DNA from: Maylandia zebra
Taxonomy: Eukaryota; Chordata; Actinopteri; Cichliformes; Cichlidae
Direction of reading: 5' to 3'
DNA length: 64,000 nt
Assembly (NCBI RefSeq): GCF_041146795.1
Contig: NC_135185.1
Location: 10,027,529 to 10,091,528 of the forward strand
The first letter of the stretch is position 1. The number at the start of each line of letters is the position of its first letter. This document shows, piece by piece, positions 34,262 to 46,356 of the stretch. Position numbers and translations under genes: made by a program. The notes beneath the pieces are model-generated. The model did no database searches, had not been told where the DNA came from, and was given only the letters and a program-made list of their open reading frames with translations.

Positions 34262-34674
34262 TTGGCCACTCTGTCTGCAGCTGGAGCAGCTGTTCCAGTT
34301 CCTGGTCTCTCTGCTAAAGTTGATGCTGCTGTGCTGGTTGGTGCAGTCACAGATTATGTTCATGCATTTGGTCTCAATATCCTGTTTTTGAAGAGACCTT
34401 TTTACAGAACAGGTGTGCCCTACTCTTATCTGCGTGCTGTCATCATTTCACCACTGACTGCAGCAGAAATAACTAAAAAGCTCCTCCAGAAGGTCATGAC
34501 CCAACTTGGGTGCGTAGCTACATTAATTGTAGCAGAGGAAGCATCCAGATTTATTCCATTCATTGGAATCCCAGCAGCAATGCGTCTCTCTTTCACAACA
34601 AAGTTATGAATGTTGTCCTCAACCAGCTCACTGAAATTGCTGAGAAGGTGTTTGAAAAAGCTCTGGGTCTGTAA
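34262..34674 (+). pseudogene. IRG C-terminal domain, broken
   Basis: The plus strand encodes LATLSAAGAAVPVPGLSAKV and then ISPLTAAEITKKLLQKVMTQ and IVAEEASRFIPFIGIPAAMR, closely matching the C-terminal half of the intact IRG. A stop at 34607-34609 ends the first frame; the natural end (NVVLNQLTEIAEKVFEKALGL) follows in another frame and stops at 34672-34674, with AATAAA directly after (34676-34681). The G domain is missing; sequence before 34262 is unrelated. Its 3' flank matches that of the IRG at 59 kb. Confidence 0.85.
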
Positions 34675-34689
34675 AAATAAAAGACAATG

Positions 34690-34830
34690 AAACTGATCAG
34701 TGTGTCCGAGGCCTCAGCAGGTCTCATTTCCTCTGATCACAGCAGAAACAACAGTAACTTCTCCCAGCTTCACATCAACACAGGAACAAATGTGATCACA
34801 GATATGAACTGTGGCAACATTATAAACTTT
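34690..34830. repeat. IRG 3'-flank module, inverted copy of about 58730-58815
   Basis: GAGGCCTCAGCAGGTCTCAT and CTTCTCCCAGCTTCACATCA here are the reverse complement of sequence just downstream of the IRG at 59 kb. The correspondence supports duplication of the gene together with its 3' flank. Confidence 0.75.
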
Positions 34831-35033
34831 GTAAAATGTAGAAGAGCTGCTGAATAGTGTTGTTTTTTCTATTTTTTGTGTAATGAGTTTAAACACTTTT
34901 TGATGTGGCATCTCTCATCGAAAATTACATTTTCTCTGATTTAATAAAATGATGAAACTGATTTTTTGAATCTGAGTGTTTGATGTCATGTGATAAGCAG
35001 ACGTGTGTAGAAAAGAAACTGCTCTGTGGCGTT

Positions 35034-35110
35034 TGTTTGCTGTTGACTGTAGAGTGTGATCAGAGTTCACTGCCCTCCAGTGGTCACAGTGAGGAACTAC
35101 AACACAAACG
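35034..35110. repeat. IRG 3'-flank module, inverted copy
   Basis: It contains AGTTCACTGCCCTCCAGTGG, the reverse complement of the modules at 7852-7925 and 55421-55490, downstream of the plus-strand IRG pseudogene. Confidence 0.7.
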
Positions 35111-38100
35111 ATCCCTATGAACAGTAATGTTCATCTTCATCATTCCTGTCTGGTATTAATAAAATGTATTTTAGCATATTTCATAATATCCTCCTAAACT
35201 GGGGGGTGGGATAAGTAAACCTGGTGAATCACTGAACTCTCAGCTTAAATGTAATATAGAGGTCCCTGTTTACTCCATAACGCAATAATTTATTTGGTAC
35301 ATGTATACAAATCTATAATTATAATCTGAAACTAAACTGAGCGACTTTCAGTGACTTGTTCTAAAAATGAACCTACAGTAATTTTACAGTCATTGGAAAT
35401 ATGAGTCTTGGTTTTCCTGCAGAACATTTCAGGCTGAGCAGCCAATCCCAGTCAGAGAGAAGTGGCTGTGACAGAAACACAGCAGAGAGAAGGACAGAAG
35501 GTCAGAGCTCTGAATTCAAGGAGCAAACACACAAAACAAGACAGGAAGAAATTTTATAGGCTGGAAATACAAAAAGCAAATGAAGGACAAGCTGGTAAAA
35601 GGTGGATGAGGGTCAGTAGAATAAAATGGATAAAATAAAATAAAAATAAAATGCAGTTTGGTGGCCTGGTCTGAAATGATAAACTGACTGCAGTTTTTAA
35701 ATTTAACAATTGGTTGTGATGCTGTGTGTATTAATAATAGCAAACTATATAAGGATAATAAATAGAGGAAAGATTTACAGGAAAATTAAACATTCCTCGT
35801 GTTTTCATCTAGTTTCAAAAATCTGATCTTAAACATCAAGAACCCTGAACAGTTTTTATTCTCCTGCTGCAGGTTTGGAGGATGTTGTTTTATTCTTGTC
35901 ACACAGTGGTGACAATTATTGAATAGATTATATTAATGGACCAACAGGTTTGATTACAGGAGCACAGCCGTGTGTTTAAATGAGTCCAGAGGCAGGGATG
36001 CAAATTTAAAGAACAAACCAGCTTTAGTGAACCGAACCACAGATTTGACAACCACAGGTTTATGCTACAATGATGAAAAAGAAAATGACAAAAACATTTT
36101 AATACATAAAACTACCAGCATAAAGACTTGGCCACGTGTTAGTCCTCAGGTCTCAATGTCGGGCGCACCCTGGTAACCTGACTTTGAAACGCTTCTAGAA
36201 AAATCTGATTACACAAGTTGAATTTCCATGAAAATCCCAAACATCACTCACACAAAGAGAACATCCCTCACAGCAGCTTATTGTACACAGACCCAAATAA
36301 AAACTTATCTGAAGGGTAGAGTCCAAAAATCTCTGGGTTCAAAAGAAAATAAGAATCCAAAAATGTGAGTCAGTGGTCTTAAGCATCACCAGCTGTGTGT
36401 GAAAGTGTGGATGAGACAGTGGAAAAGAAGGGAATCAGTCTCTCTGTCTCTGTAAGTAAGTGGGCTAAATCACAGGAGGAGTCCACCTCAGCACCAGAGG
36501 ACCTGTCAGCAGACAGGGTCAGAGGAATAATACAGATATTAATTATGCTGTTCTAGCTAAAATCCACAACTTAGGTCTTTGCAGACATCATATTTCACAT
36601 CAATTTGTAGGTAAAATATCAACATTTGCAAAAAAAACAACAACAACATTTGTCTTGTACAAACTTTGCATTGCTGCAATATATCTTTGAAAATCTTTTT
36701 TTGTTAAAATTTAGAAAAACAAACACTTTCCAAACACAGTGTTGGAGCCATATGGACTTTGTGGTGATAAAGTGTTGTGTGTATGGTGTTGCTTGTCTAT
36801 TCCAGGGATTACGGTTAGCTTCTTTGTCACGTGGGAGGTGTTACCCTCATGCCTCACTGTGTTCAGTGGAATATAACCAAACTTGTCAAAAGATTTTTTT
36901 TTTTTAAATTTTAAAATTTCAGTGTGAATATGTTAATGAATGAGTGGGAAATACATTCACCTGGTTACCGGTCGGGCGGCCTGGAGAATGGGTGAGTAGG
37001 GACAGTGTGGTTTTTGTTGACCGTGTTCGCTTGTGCGTGTCAGTCGTCTTGTCTTGTCTCGAGCCTTCAAGTAGTTTGTACGTGCTCGGGTTTGACTGCG
37101 ATGTGGATGGATTGCTGAAATATTCGATAAATGCTCAGTGGAAAATGTTTGGAGACTGATTAAAAACAGCAAAGCAGCATTCCCTACTTCATCCTTGGAG
37201 TGGATTCATTGATATCAAGTCACTTCATCCACATTGAAATACTGCAGTTATTTGCTTTTATGGATTTCAAGAGGTCATTGAGAAATGGAATCACTTCAGT
37301 GTGAACAGACTCACGCTGCACTGAAACTGTAATTGTACACACAGAATCTCAGCTGTGGAAACATAAAGCCAGACATGCAATAAACGGCTGTGTATGGAAG
37401 AAAACACTGATTGCAGCGGTTATTTGTGACGTGTCCACTGGTGAAAAGTCTGCTGAGCTGTTTATGATGCATTAAAGACGTGTAACTTATCGCGTTCATT
37501 ATGAATTTGAAATGACTGATTTGTCAAAATGTGGTTTGAATCATCTGTAATAAGCTGAGTCAGGGATTTTTCTAAAGTCAGAATGACTAGAAAAGTCTCC
37601 AAAAACTTGAAGCATTTGAGGGTCTGGCTGCAAAACACAATGTCAAACTCACTGCAGAGTCTTTGGGAAATAAAATTGAAAGGTTGCAAAAGGAGCATAA
37701 AATAAATGTGAACAAAATTAGAAATCTGATTCCTTCAATGAAGGTCTTGATGGATGCTCAGTCATCCAGGTAAGTAAATCGCAAAAGGTTCACATTCAGA
37801 TGAACAGAATCAACCTTTATTTCTGCAGCATTCATCCTTTGTCTTTTTAGTTGCTGCAGTTCTTCAGAGATTTTTAATCACTGTTTTATCGTCATTTAAT
37901 GATGTTTCTCATTGGAGGAGGCGACACTCGAATCATTTCATGCAGAAGTAAATGATTGTAGATTAGACGCAGGAGGGGGAGGAGACGCAGGTGAATGTAA
38001 TTAACAACAATCAAATCAACAACTCTGAAACAGGAGAATAATAAACACAGAGATAAGAGGACTCACACTACATTCAGCCAAACGATGAGTCTGATGTTCA

Positions 38101-38339
38101 GATGTGTGGCGTGTAAGACAGCACTGTTTGTGAATGAAGACATTTGACTCAATGAGAAATGAATTTAACTGAAATATTATTTTCATTGAACTAAAATTAT
38201 ATCAGTGCTCTACTTAATATTGTTCTTTTTTAAATTTTGTATCTGCAGAATTTCACTTCAGCATAGATCAAATGTTTGTTTTTCATTTCATTTTTATTAA
38301 CTTAATTGTGACACATTAAGCAGAGTATGCTAAGTTTTA
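35111..38339. other. Intergenic, no recognisable genes
   Basis: The sequence is AT-rich with short open frames that lack domains and splice structure. I find no terminal repeats or RNA genes. Confidence 0.4.
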
Positions 38340-38401
38340 AAATGTTATGATATTCACAAGAATATCATAACATTTGTTCTTGTGAGCATGCTCACAAGAA
38401 C
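38340..38401. repeat. Two adjacent perfect palindromes
   Basis: The first has 16-bp arms (38340-38355 and 38360-38375) around a 4-base loop. The second follows with no gap: a 26-bp uninterrupted palindrome, 38376-38401, centred on GCATGC. Neither belongs to an element whose ends I can identify. Confidence 0.9.
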
Positions 38402-39434
38402 TGTTCTGCTTCGTTCGCTCAAAGATTGACAACAATATACAAGCTGAGAAAAGAAAGAGACTCAAGCAAAGAGGAGACTTCCTGTAGGAAGGTGAGTTTC
38501 CTATGTGATCATGTATTTCAGAGTGAGACAAATTTTGGGATGTTTTCTGGGATGCGTCTCCCTGGAGGAAAACGGCCCTCTTCCTAATGATGGCGATGCA
38601 GCTTTTTTTTTTTTTTTTTTTTTTTCCCCAGTGGTTTTTAACACTCAACACAAATTAAAATTATTGGTTTGGCTCCTCTTAGCTTGCTGATCCTTTCTTG
38701 ATATATTTTAGGCTGATAACAGCAGATTTTCTTTTTTTAATGTATTAAAGTAGCTTTGCATCAGCTTTAGGCAAACATTACTGTTTGTTAGACTCCCTCG
38801 GTGTCCTTTCTGTAAAGGGTCATTAATGATTCTGTAACCTGATTTCTTGTTACTGCTGTTCAGACTCTGGGCTGTGGGTGAAGGCTGAGCTACTACAACT
38901 AACTTTCCATAATAAACACCAACACAGCAGACCTCAGCTTTGCTACCTCTGCTCGTGCATGTACCCTAACCCTAAGCTCTGATATGGTGAGCTGTATTAC
39001 GCGAGTTGTGAGAAGGTGGTTGCTCTGAGAACAAGACTGACACACTGTTTATACCATATGTCAAAACATTTTTGAAATTCAAGCAGCAGGCATCTGGTTA
39101 CCCAAAAAATGTGAAAGCAGCTGAGAAACAGCAGAAGTTTGAAGACAAAGGACATCAGAACCCACTAAGATTGTTTTGTTTTTGTTTTTTCTTTAAACAC
39201 AAATCAGCAGTTGTAATAAACTGCGGTTCTCCATGTGAGCAGAAATGCCATCTTGTGAGCTGATTACAGACCCTGACAGATGATTAGTGATGTTTAGTGA
39301 CCACTATGACATCAGCTTTGTTTCATCTCTGATGATGTAGCTATGGTCCAGTGGTGTCACGCTGATGGTAGAGGGTCGCCGGTGAAGGATGTGAATGTCT
39401 TTGTCAATGACAACAGCTTATGCAAGGCTCGTGT

Positions 39435-39620
39435 TGTATGACTTGTTACAGATTCAGTTGTCTTCACCTCTCATCCCAGTGAGTGGGTGCTTCCATTAGG
39501 CTCATATCTCGGCGAGCTGACTGATGAGCTCAGTGATGGTGGGTCTGGAGAGGAGGATGATCACAGTACAGAGTTTGTCTCCGGTGGTCCAAAACCCTAT
39601 GCTTTAGCACAAAAAAGGGT
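39435..39620 (+). pseudogene. Polinton/adintovirus-like DNA polymerase B, C-terminal remnant
   Basis: The plus-strand frame has TDSVVF, a degenerate family-B polymerase motif C in which the first aspartate is replaced, followed by SYLGELTDEL and TEFVSGGPKPYA. This is the C-terminal region of protein-primed PolB from Polinton (Maverick)/adintovirus elements. A stop lies just upstream (39448-39450), and the exonuclease and earlier polymerase motifs are absent. It is an inactive relic. Confidence 0.7.
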
Positions 39621-39739
39621 AAGACTCAGGTTAAGTGTAAAGGTGTAACATTCAGTGCTGTTAACTCTAAAGTCGTTACCCCCGAATCATTGAAAGGCTT
39701 AGTCCGGGTATTTGTGGCCAACAGGGGATGCACATTTAG

Positions 39740-40521
39740 TTGCTGTGTCTGACACCATCAGGTCAGGTGGTCTATAACAAGGGAAGGTGCTGCCTGATTA
39801 TACAACGCTCCCTCATGGATACTGAGCAGGATCAAGCCTTTGATGGAACGCTTCAACACCCATTTAGTCTGGTTATTAGTGGGCTGAGTAATTGTAGAAA
39901 GACTTTCTTTGTCAAAAGCGTCATTGAAAATGCGTCCAGCATTATTTCAACCAAAACTGATAATATTGTTTACATCTACTCCTGCTGGCAGCCTTTAAAC
40001 AGCTTCTCCAGATAAGAAAAATCACCTTTGTGAATGCTGTACCAGAATCTCTGCGTGACGATGACCTTTTACCTCCCGATAAGAGCAACTTGCACATTAT
40101 CAACGATGTTACAGCTTCTAACAGCGTAGAACTTCAAAACATGTTCACACAATACGTTCATTAGAGGAACTTGGGCTGCATGTGTTTAGTTCAGAATTGG
40201 TTTAGGCAGGGAAAATCCAGTAGAACAATTTCACTGAACACTAGTTACTTAATTCTGTTTATTAACCCTACAGATAAATACCAAATCTCAATTTTAGGTA
40301 GACGGATGTTTCCACGTAGTACAAAATACTACTTAGAAGCTTTTAATGATGACACATCTACCTCATACAGGTATTTTCTAATAGATTATAAATCGAGAGT
40401 GCCTGACTATTTAAGACTTGGAACCAAATTGTTATCAGACCGTCAAGTTGTTAAAGAGGTAAAAAAGGATGTCGTCTTCACGGATGTGGAAAAACTTTGC
40501 ACTGCTGGAGGAGTTGTATAA
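39740..40521 (+). pseudogene. Polinton/adintovirus-like genome-packaging ATPase, broken
   Basis: The homologous frames run 39740-40015, 40016-40164 and 40171-40521, with stops or frame changes between them. The Walker A region (HPFSLVISGLSNCRKT) has Arg where the loop Gly-Lys pair needs Gly. The Walker B-like region reads LHIINDV. This is the FtsK/HerA-type packaging ATPase encoded next to PolB in Polintons. Breaks and the damaged P-loop rule out function. Confidence 0.7.
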
Positions 40522-40539
40522 ATCCCTGCCTAGTGTATG

Positions 40540-41039
40540 GAGGAATATTATTAGTAATGCCTAACATGGATTTTATTAATGGGCTGTGTGAGATGGCTCT
40601 CAGTGCTTTGAAGGGTAACGTCCTGCTGACTGACCAACAGCAGACAGCAAAAAAAAAAAGGGAGGGGGGGGGGGGGGGATCAGGCTGGTTGCAGACAGAT
40701 CCATCAACTAATCTGGAGGATTTTTGTTGCTGTTATTAGGGGCTGCCATACCCTTCATCACCAGTCTTACAGCAAAAGGTGAAAATGGAGCACACACAGA
40801 AAATGTTTTTGGTTCCACAGCAGCAGTTGGACATGTTAAACCATCAGCAGCAAAATGCAGCTTCCATCAGACATGTAGTGCAAAATGAGCTCAACAAAGC
40901 TATGGTTGAAGTGCTGCAGCTATCAGATTTGGAAGTATATGAGAAGGCTGAAAAGTATTCTGGTATTCTTCAGAGATGCCTTTCACTTGTGAGACAGGGC
41001 AAGAGTGGAAAAAATGTACTGACTCTCTTTGCCCGATGA
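40540..41039 (+). pseudogene. Further Polinton-type ORF remnants
   Basis: Two short frames follow the ATPase. One begins near INGLCEMALSALKG and is cut by an A-run and G-run at about 40650-40678. The other, 40779-41039, is rich in Gln and Lys (FLVPQQQLDMLNHQQQN) and coiled-coil-like. Their place after the ATPase fits small accessory virion genes of Polintons; the individual functions are not recognisable. Confidence 0.45.
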
Positions 41040-41811
41040 TGCTAGTCAGGATGCGTCTGACTGTCAAGCTAATGTCGGCGGAGGTCGTGGTGGTGGTGAC
41101 AGACAAAAGGACATGTTTGTGGATGAGGTTTTATCATATATGCCAAAAATGCAGAGCTTATTTTAACAGCCCTCACCCGTGCATCGGGTGTTTCGTGAAA
41201 TAATGGGGCGAGATTATTATTGACAAACAAGTAATCAGAGGTTCTCTTTCATAGCATTCGTTCCGTGTCTCACTATGGGAACACCTCCTGTGTGACCTCA
41301 TCAGAAGCTCAAATACCATCACGCCAGCCCTTAGAGGCTGACTAAGTGATGCCCATGTCAGGAGGGCTCGTGCTTCCCTATATAATAGGCTGACATAGCA
41401 TCAGATGTCACTGAAAAACCTCTTCTCGCTTCTCACAGACGCCTGTAGACAACTGTGCTATTGGGTGCTAAGCTAAACTGTCCACAGATTTGAGTGAACA
41501 ACTCGGTCACCGGGCGTTTTGTTCCCAGCTTTTCAGTTGTCCACTAGCATACAAGCAGTAGCAATACTGTTCAGTAGCTAGTGCTGGTGTCAAGTAGCAA
41601 TACTTTCCTAAAGCAAAGTAGCAACACTAATAAAGGTACCACTAGCTTCACCATCAGGTAGCAATACCCTTTGGCGCTAGCAGTTTCAGATGTTAGGTAG
41701 CAATACCTGTAGAAAAGTAGCACTACTTTTCACCCCACGCTAGCTGAGGAATAGCAATATTCTCCACACTCAGTGTCGGTCTCGCTAACGTGCGCAACCC
41801 TCTAGCTAGCC

Positions 41812-42783
41812 ATGGCTATGACTGACAACGAAGTTGTAAAACATTGTCCTTGCAGCAAGAAGATTTCTGCCTGGGATACACACCCTGTGTGTGTGTGTGG
41901 CATGGCTAGGCTTATCACGCGCTCAGGCTGCCTTGACACCCACACACGACTGTGTCCACTGCGCGGCTTTCCCATGCAAACTACTCCACCGCAGGCTAGC
42001 TCGCCAGGCTAACCTGTCGGGTGGTGACCCTTTGCTGTGTGAGGCTGCTTCAACGCAAGGAGAAATTGAGATGCCCAATGATTTGGCCACAACGCCAGGG
42101 CCGAGCTGGGCAGAGGAAGACCCTCAGCCCATTACGACTGCTTTCCCGTCGCTGGAGGCACACGGAGAATGGGAGTTTATTTCCCCCATGCTGGAGTCAC
42201 CCGGGGAGGAGATGCTAACAAGGATGGAGATGAGTCGGCTGACTCGGAACTCCTGCTGTCTGACGACGACGAGGAAGATTCCACCTCCTTGGCTAGCATG
42301 AGCTGGGCTACAAAGCCCTCTGCTACTGGCGGGGTTGAAAAACCGACGCCGCCGTCTCCCCTGGATCTCGACATGCAGGACGTGCAAACGCGCAGCTGCT
42401 AGGCTCAACATCCCGTGGCCCGACGTACAAATCGAGGTTGTAAAAGCTCGTTTGACGGTAAGAAATTGCCAAAGGTGACAAAGACAGGGAAGCATGTGTT
42501 GCCTGTTTTCCCAAAACTACTCAATGACATAGCGGCGACATGGCTGCTATCTCACAGCAAGAAACACCCCATCACAGGGAGCTCTCTGCTGGATTGTGAG
42601 GGGATGGAGTCTATCGGCCTCCACCAGATGCCACAAGTGGAGCCGTTGGTAGTGAGCCATCTTCACCCGAAGACGTCTCTGTCCTCATCGGCTCCATCCC
42701 TTCGCCCCAAAACAGACTGCTTCCAGTCTAGCCTCACAGATAAGTGCTACAAGGCAGCGGCTCTGTCAGTAAAAAAGTCCTGA
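41812..42783 (+). pseudogene. DIRS gag-like ORF, frameshifted
   Basis: The frames 41812-42012, 41891-42301, 42169-42402 and 42415-42783 overlap as successive pieces of one protein. Recognisable parts are CPCSKKISAWDTHPVCV, HCAAFPCKLLHRRLARQA and FPKLLNDIAATW...GSSLLDCEGMESIGLHQMP. They match the DIRS ORF1 (gag) with its Cys/His-rich N-terminus. At least two frame changes prevent expression. Confidence 0.7.
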
Positions 42784-43039
42784 CACGTGCATCCAGGCAG
42801 TTTGCCGAGGGCGCTGTCGAGTGTTGTAAAACACGTGAAAAAAATCAAACATGGTGAAAAACAGAGCAATGTCTGCCATAACGCAGCCCGTGGAGACTCG
42901 ATTTTCCATGGCTGTGATAATGTAGATGAGCCCGTCACCTCAGCCAGGAAGGTGGTCTCCACAGATGCCTATCTTTCAGGCTGGGGGGGCACCCACGAAG
43001 GCAGAACAGTGAATGGGGAATGGGGCCCTCTGGCCAAAT

Positions 43040-43292
43040 GTAATTAGGCTGCGGGCCAAATTACTATTAGAGCTGGCCTACTGGTATTATAAAGCTAATA
43101 TATATATTGTTTAGTATTAAGCTTTGCTTGTTCCATATTCAGTTTTCCAGCAAAACTTATTTGAGTCCATAAGAAAAGATTCATTCCTATATCTGGAGGA
43201 AGATTTTTTTTTTTAATAAATATTAATGTTAGCCCACGACTTTGTTCCAGTTTGGAATTTTGGCCCACTGTGTATTTGAGTTTAACACCCCT
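43040..43292. mobile_element. hAT MITE fragment in the DIRS element
   Basis: The right end GTTTAACACCCCTG and the interior GGCCAAATTACTATTAG/TTTTGGCCCACTGTGTATTT are typical of a teleost hAT MITE. The left terminus is degenerate. DIRS coding similarity resumes right after it (HEWPRTLLYAFPPVALISPT). Confidence 0.6.
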
Positions 43293-43384
43293 GCTCTAAC
43301 TCACGAGTGGCCAAGAACCCTTCTCTATGCTTTTCCCCCAGTGGCCCTCATTTCTCCAACTTTGGCCAGAGTGAGAGAGAGAGA

Positions 43385-44757
43385 GAGTAAGTAAGTAAAA
43401 TTTATTTATATAGCACATTTCACAGATAAAAATCACAAAGTGCTTCACAATTAGATCAGACATGCAAGTTAAAATTAATTAAACGCCCGTTTGTATAAAA
43501 ATGTCTTCAGCTGCTTTTTAAAGGAGTCAGTAGAGTCTACACAGCGTAAAGACAACGGCAGGGAGTCCCACAGCCTCGGTGCCTGAAAAGCTCGATCCCC
43601 ACGTGTTTTAAACCCAGTACGTGGGACCACCAGTAGCCTCTGACCTGACGACCTGAGTGCTCGAGATGAAGCATGAGGTTTCAGCAGGTCAGAGATGTAC
43701 TGGGGAGCTTCACCGTGCAGAGCTCTAAAAGTTACAACTAAAATTTTAAAATGAACCCTAAAAATTTACCCAATGAAGAGAAGCCGAAACTGGAGTAATG
43801 TGTGACCTCTTGTTTGTACCAGTTAAAAGTCTTGCTGCTGCATTCTGTACAGTCTGAAGGTGATCCAGAGCTGATTTGTTGAGACACGTAAAAAGACCGT
43901 TACAATAATCCAAACGAGAAGACATAAAAGCATGAATCATCTCAAGTTCTGCCTTTGACACCAGTAGTCTGAGTTTAGAAATGTTTCTTAGATGATAAAA
44001 ACAGTTCTGGACAAGTTGTTTCTCAAGAGACATTGAACTGTCAAATATAACACCTACGTTTCTGAGACTCGACTGAAATGAAGGGTCTAAAAAACTGATA
44101 TGCTGCTTAATTTCTGAGAGCATGTGATCAGGTGCAATAATCAAGGTTTCTGTTTTATCTGCATTTAACTGGAGGAAACTGTCATTTAACCATTGATCTC
44201 AGACAGACAATTATTTAAACACGACAATTTATAAAACTCAGAAGCTTTGAAAGAACAGTATAACTGAATGTCATCAGCATAGAGATGATAAGAAATATTA
44301 TTGTAACGTCTGATAATTTGGCCTAGAGGGAGGATATACATCAAAAAGAGAATCAGACCTAAAACAGATCCTTGAGGTGCCCCAGAAGGCATAACTGATG
44401 TTTCAGACAACACATGATTCATACAGACAGTAAAGGATCTCTGAGATAGATGCGACATAAACCATTTAAAACAACACCAGTAATCCCAAACAAGTCCTTC
44501 AGCCTATTTATCAGGATGCTGTGATCAACAATATCAAAAGCAGAGCTGAGATCCAGCAGAACCAGAACAGAACAGAAAAGTGGTTTCAGTGGAGTGTAAT
44601 GTGCAGAAACCAGACTGGAAAATGTCCAGAACATTGTTCTTCTCCAAAACGTTGTTAACTTGTTCTGCAACTGTTTTTTCCAACATCTTTGACTCCAATG
44701 GTCATTTTGATATTGGCCTGTAACTGCTTGGAAGAGATGGGTCCAAATTTGGTTTCT
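43385..44757 (-). mobile_element. L2/CR1-group LINE, 5'-truncated, inserted in DIRS
   Basis: On the minus strand the reverse transcriptase reads YRPISK, VLLDLSSAFDIVDHSIL, SGAPQGSVLGLILF and YHLYADDIQLYCSF, then the C-terminal NISKLRLLVSKAELEMIHAF. Frames at 44419-44670, 44186-44458 and 43758-44144 are separate because of indels and stops. The 3' end lies near 43385, where ATATAAATAAATTTTACTTAC forms the tail. Confidence 0.75.
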
Positions 44758-44761
44758 TTAA

Positions 44762-45668
44762 CCCTTCAAGACCTACCATAGAACCAAGGCCGCCAGAGCT
44801 TACTTTATATTTTTACATGCTGTAGTGCCATTTTAGGGAGTATATCAAGTTGATATACATCAATACAACTGTTATAGCCCACATTTTAATAATATATATG
44901 CATTAAGTCTATAGTAACGACATAAATTGCAAAATAGTGCAATAAACTACAAAAAAATTGAAAATCGTTTTTGTTTTTTTAACATATATTTCTACTTGGA
45001 GAAATTTAAGAGGCTTATCCCTCAAAACTTTAAATACAAAAAAGTTGCAAAAAATAGTTTACAACAACAGGAAATTTATTTTGAGTGTCTTCATAGTTTT
45101 ATTTTTGAGATACACCAATTTTTATCTACTTCAGAAAAAACGAAAACAATCTTATGATGCAAATTTGCAAAGAAAACAGCATGTGCATCAAAATAAATTA
45201 TTTTAAGCAGTGCAATTTGAGTTCTAAGCATCACAGAAACTATTCAGAAAAGCATAAAGTCAAACATGACTTATAAAAACACCAGTATAGGCTTCTAAGG
45301 GCTACAAGTAAAAAAACTACATTTTCCGCGAAAATGACACCACTTCCGGTTTCGGGCAGGTAATGGCGGACCTGCTGACGTCTATTTCAATGTGGGAAGT
45401 GTTGTGAACAGCTGATCGGATCGGCAAAGTATGTTTCTGGAAAATTATGTTTTTGTTCCTGCAAGCATTTTTTATGGAGCTTTTGCAAAGCTATATGTGG
45501 AAGGAAACTGTGACTTAGGACAAGCTGATGGTATAAGATGTAAGTACAACTCCTCCGGTTGCATACGCAAAAAAAATTATTGCGCTAGCTTACATGGTTG
45601 CATTGCTACCGGGATTTAAAAATAGTTATGCAAAACGGAGTGTGCCCGCTCCGACCGGCTTTAAAGGG
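44762..45668. mobile_element. piggyBac-type non-autonomous element, copy 1
   Basis: TTAA flanks both sides (44758-44761 and 45669-45672), the diagnostic piggyBac target. The ends are CCCTTCAAGACC and the complement of CCGGCTTTAAAGGG. It has no transposase. An inverted relative lies at 50147-51040. A 62-codon frame (45431-45619) is shared with that copy but shows mostly amino-acid-changing differences. Confidence 0.88.
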
Positions 45669-46356
45669 TTAATATTGGTTAGAGAAGTCACTATTCAAAT
45701 GCTGTGCGGCCCACCTTGGCCGTTACCACTACGCAGAGACCTCCTGTCTCAGGCAGGGGGGGGAATATTCCACCCCCACCCAGAGAGGCTAGCTCTATGG
45801 GCTTGGCCCGTGAGTGGTTTAACCTGAACACGGTGGGGCTCCCTCATAGTGTTATCGACACTATTCAGTGTTCTAGAGCATTGTCTACTAGGACGCTATA
45901 TGAGCACAAGTGGCGTGTGTTTGAAAGCTGGTGCTTAGAATCACAGGCCATCCCTTTTCAGTGCTCTGTGGCAGTGATTCTGTCATTTCTTCAGGCCCTG
46001 ATTGATAAGGGTAAAGCCTTCTCCACCATCAAGGTGTATTTGGCAGCAATTTCAGCTTGTCATATTGGTTTTGAGGGGAAGACTGTTGGCCAGCATCCCT
46101 TAATATGGCGTTTCATGAAGGGTGCACGGCGTAAATTGCCCACATTTAGGCCACTGGCTCCATTGTGGGACCTTCCCACAGTATTAGCTGCGCTCTCCTG
46201 TTGCCCGTTTGAACCCCTGGAACAGGTTGAGTTAAAATTTCTGTCCTTGAAGACAGCTCTATTAATTGCTTTAGCTTCGGTTAAGCGTGTAGGAGAGATC
46301 CACGCTCTCTCAGTGCATCAGTCATGCATTCAGTTCTCCTCGGATAATACGAGGGT

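Noticed and set aside
45431..45619. 62-codon ORF shared by both piggyBac-type copies (partner at 50196-50384)
   Set aside because: Between the copies most differences change the amino acid (about nine replacement against three silent), so there is no sign of selection for a protein; it is an ordinary by-product of element homology.
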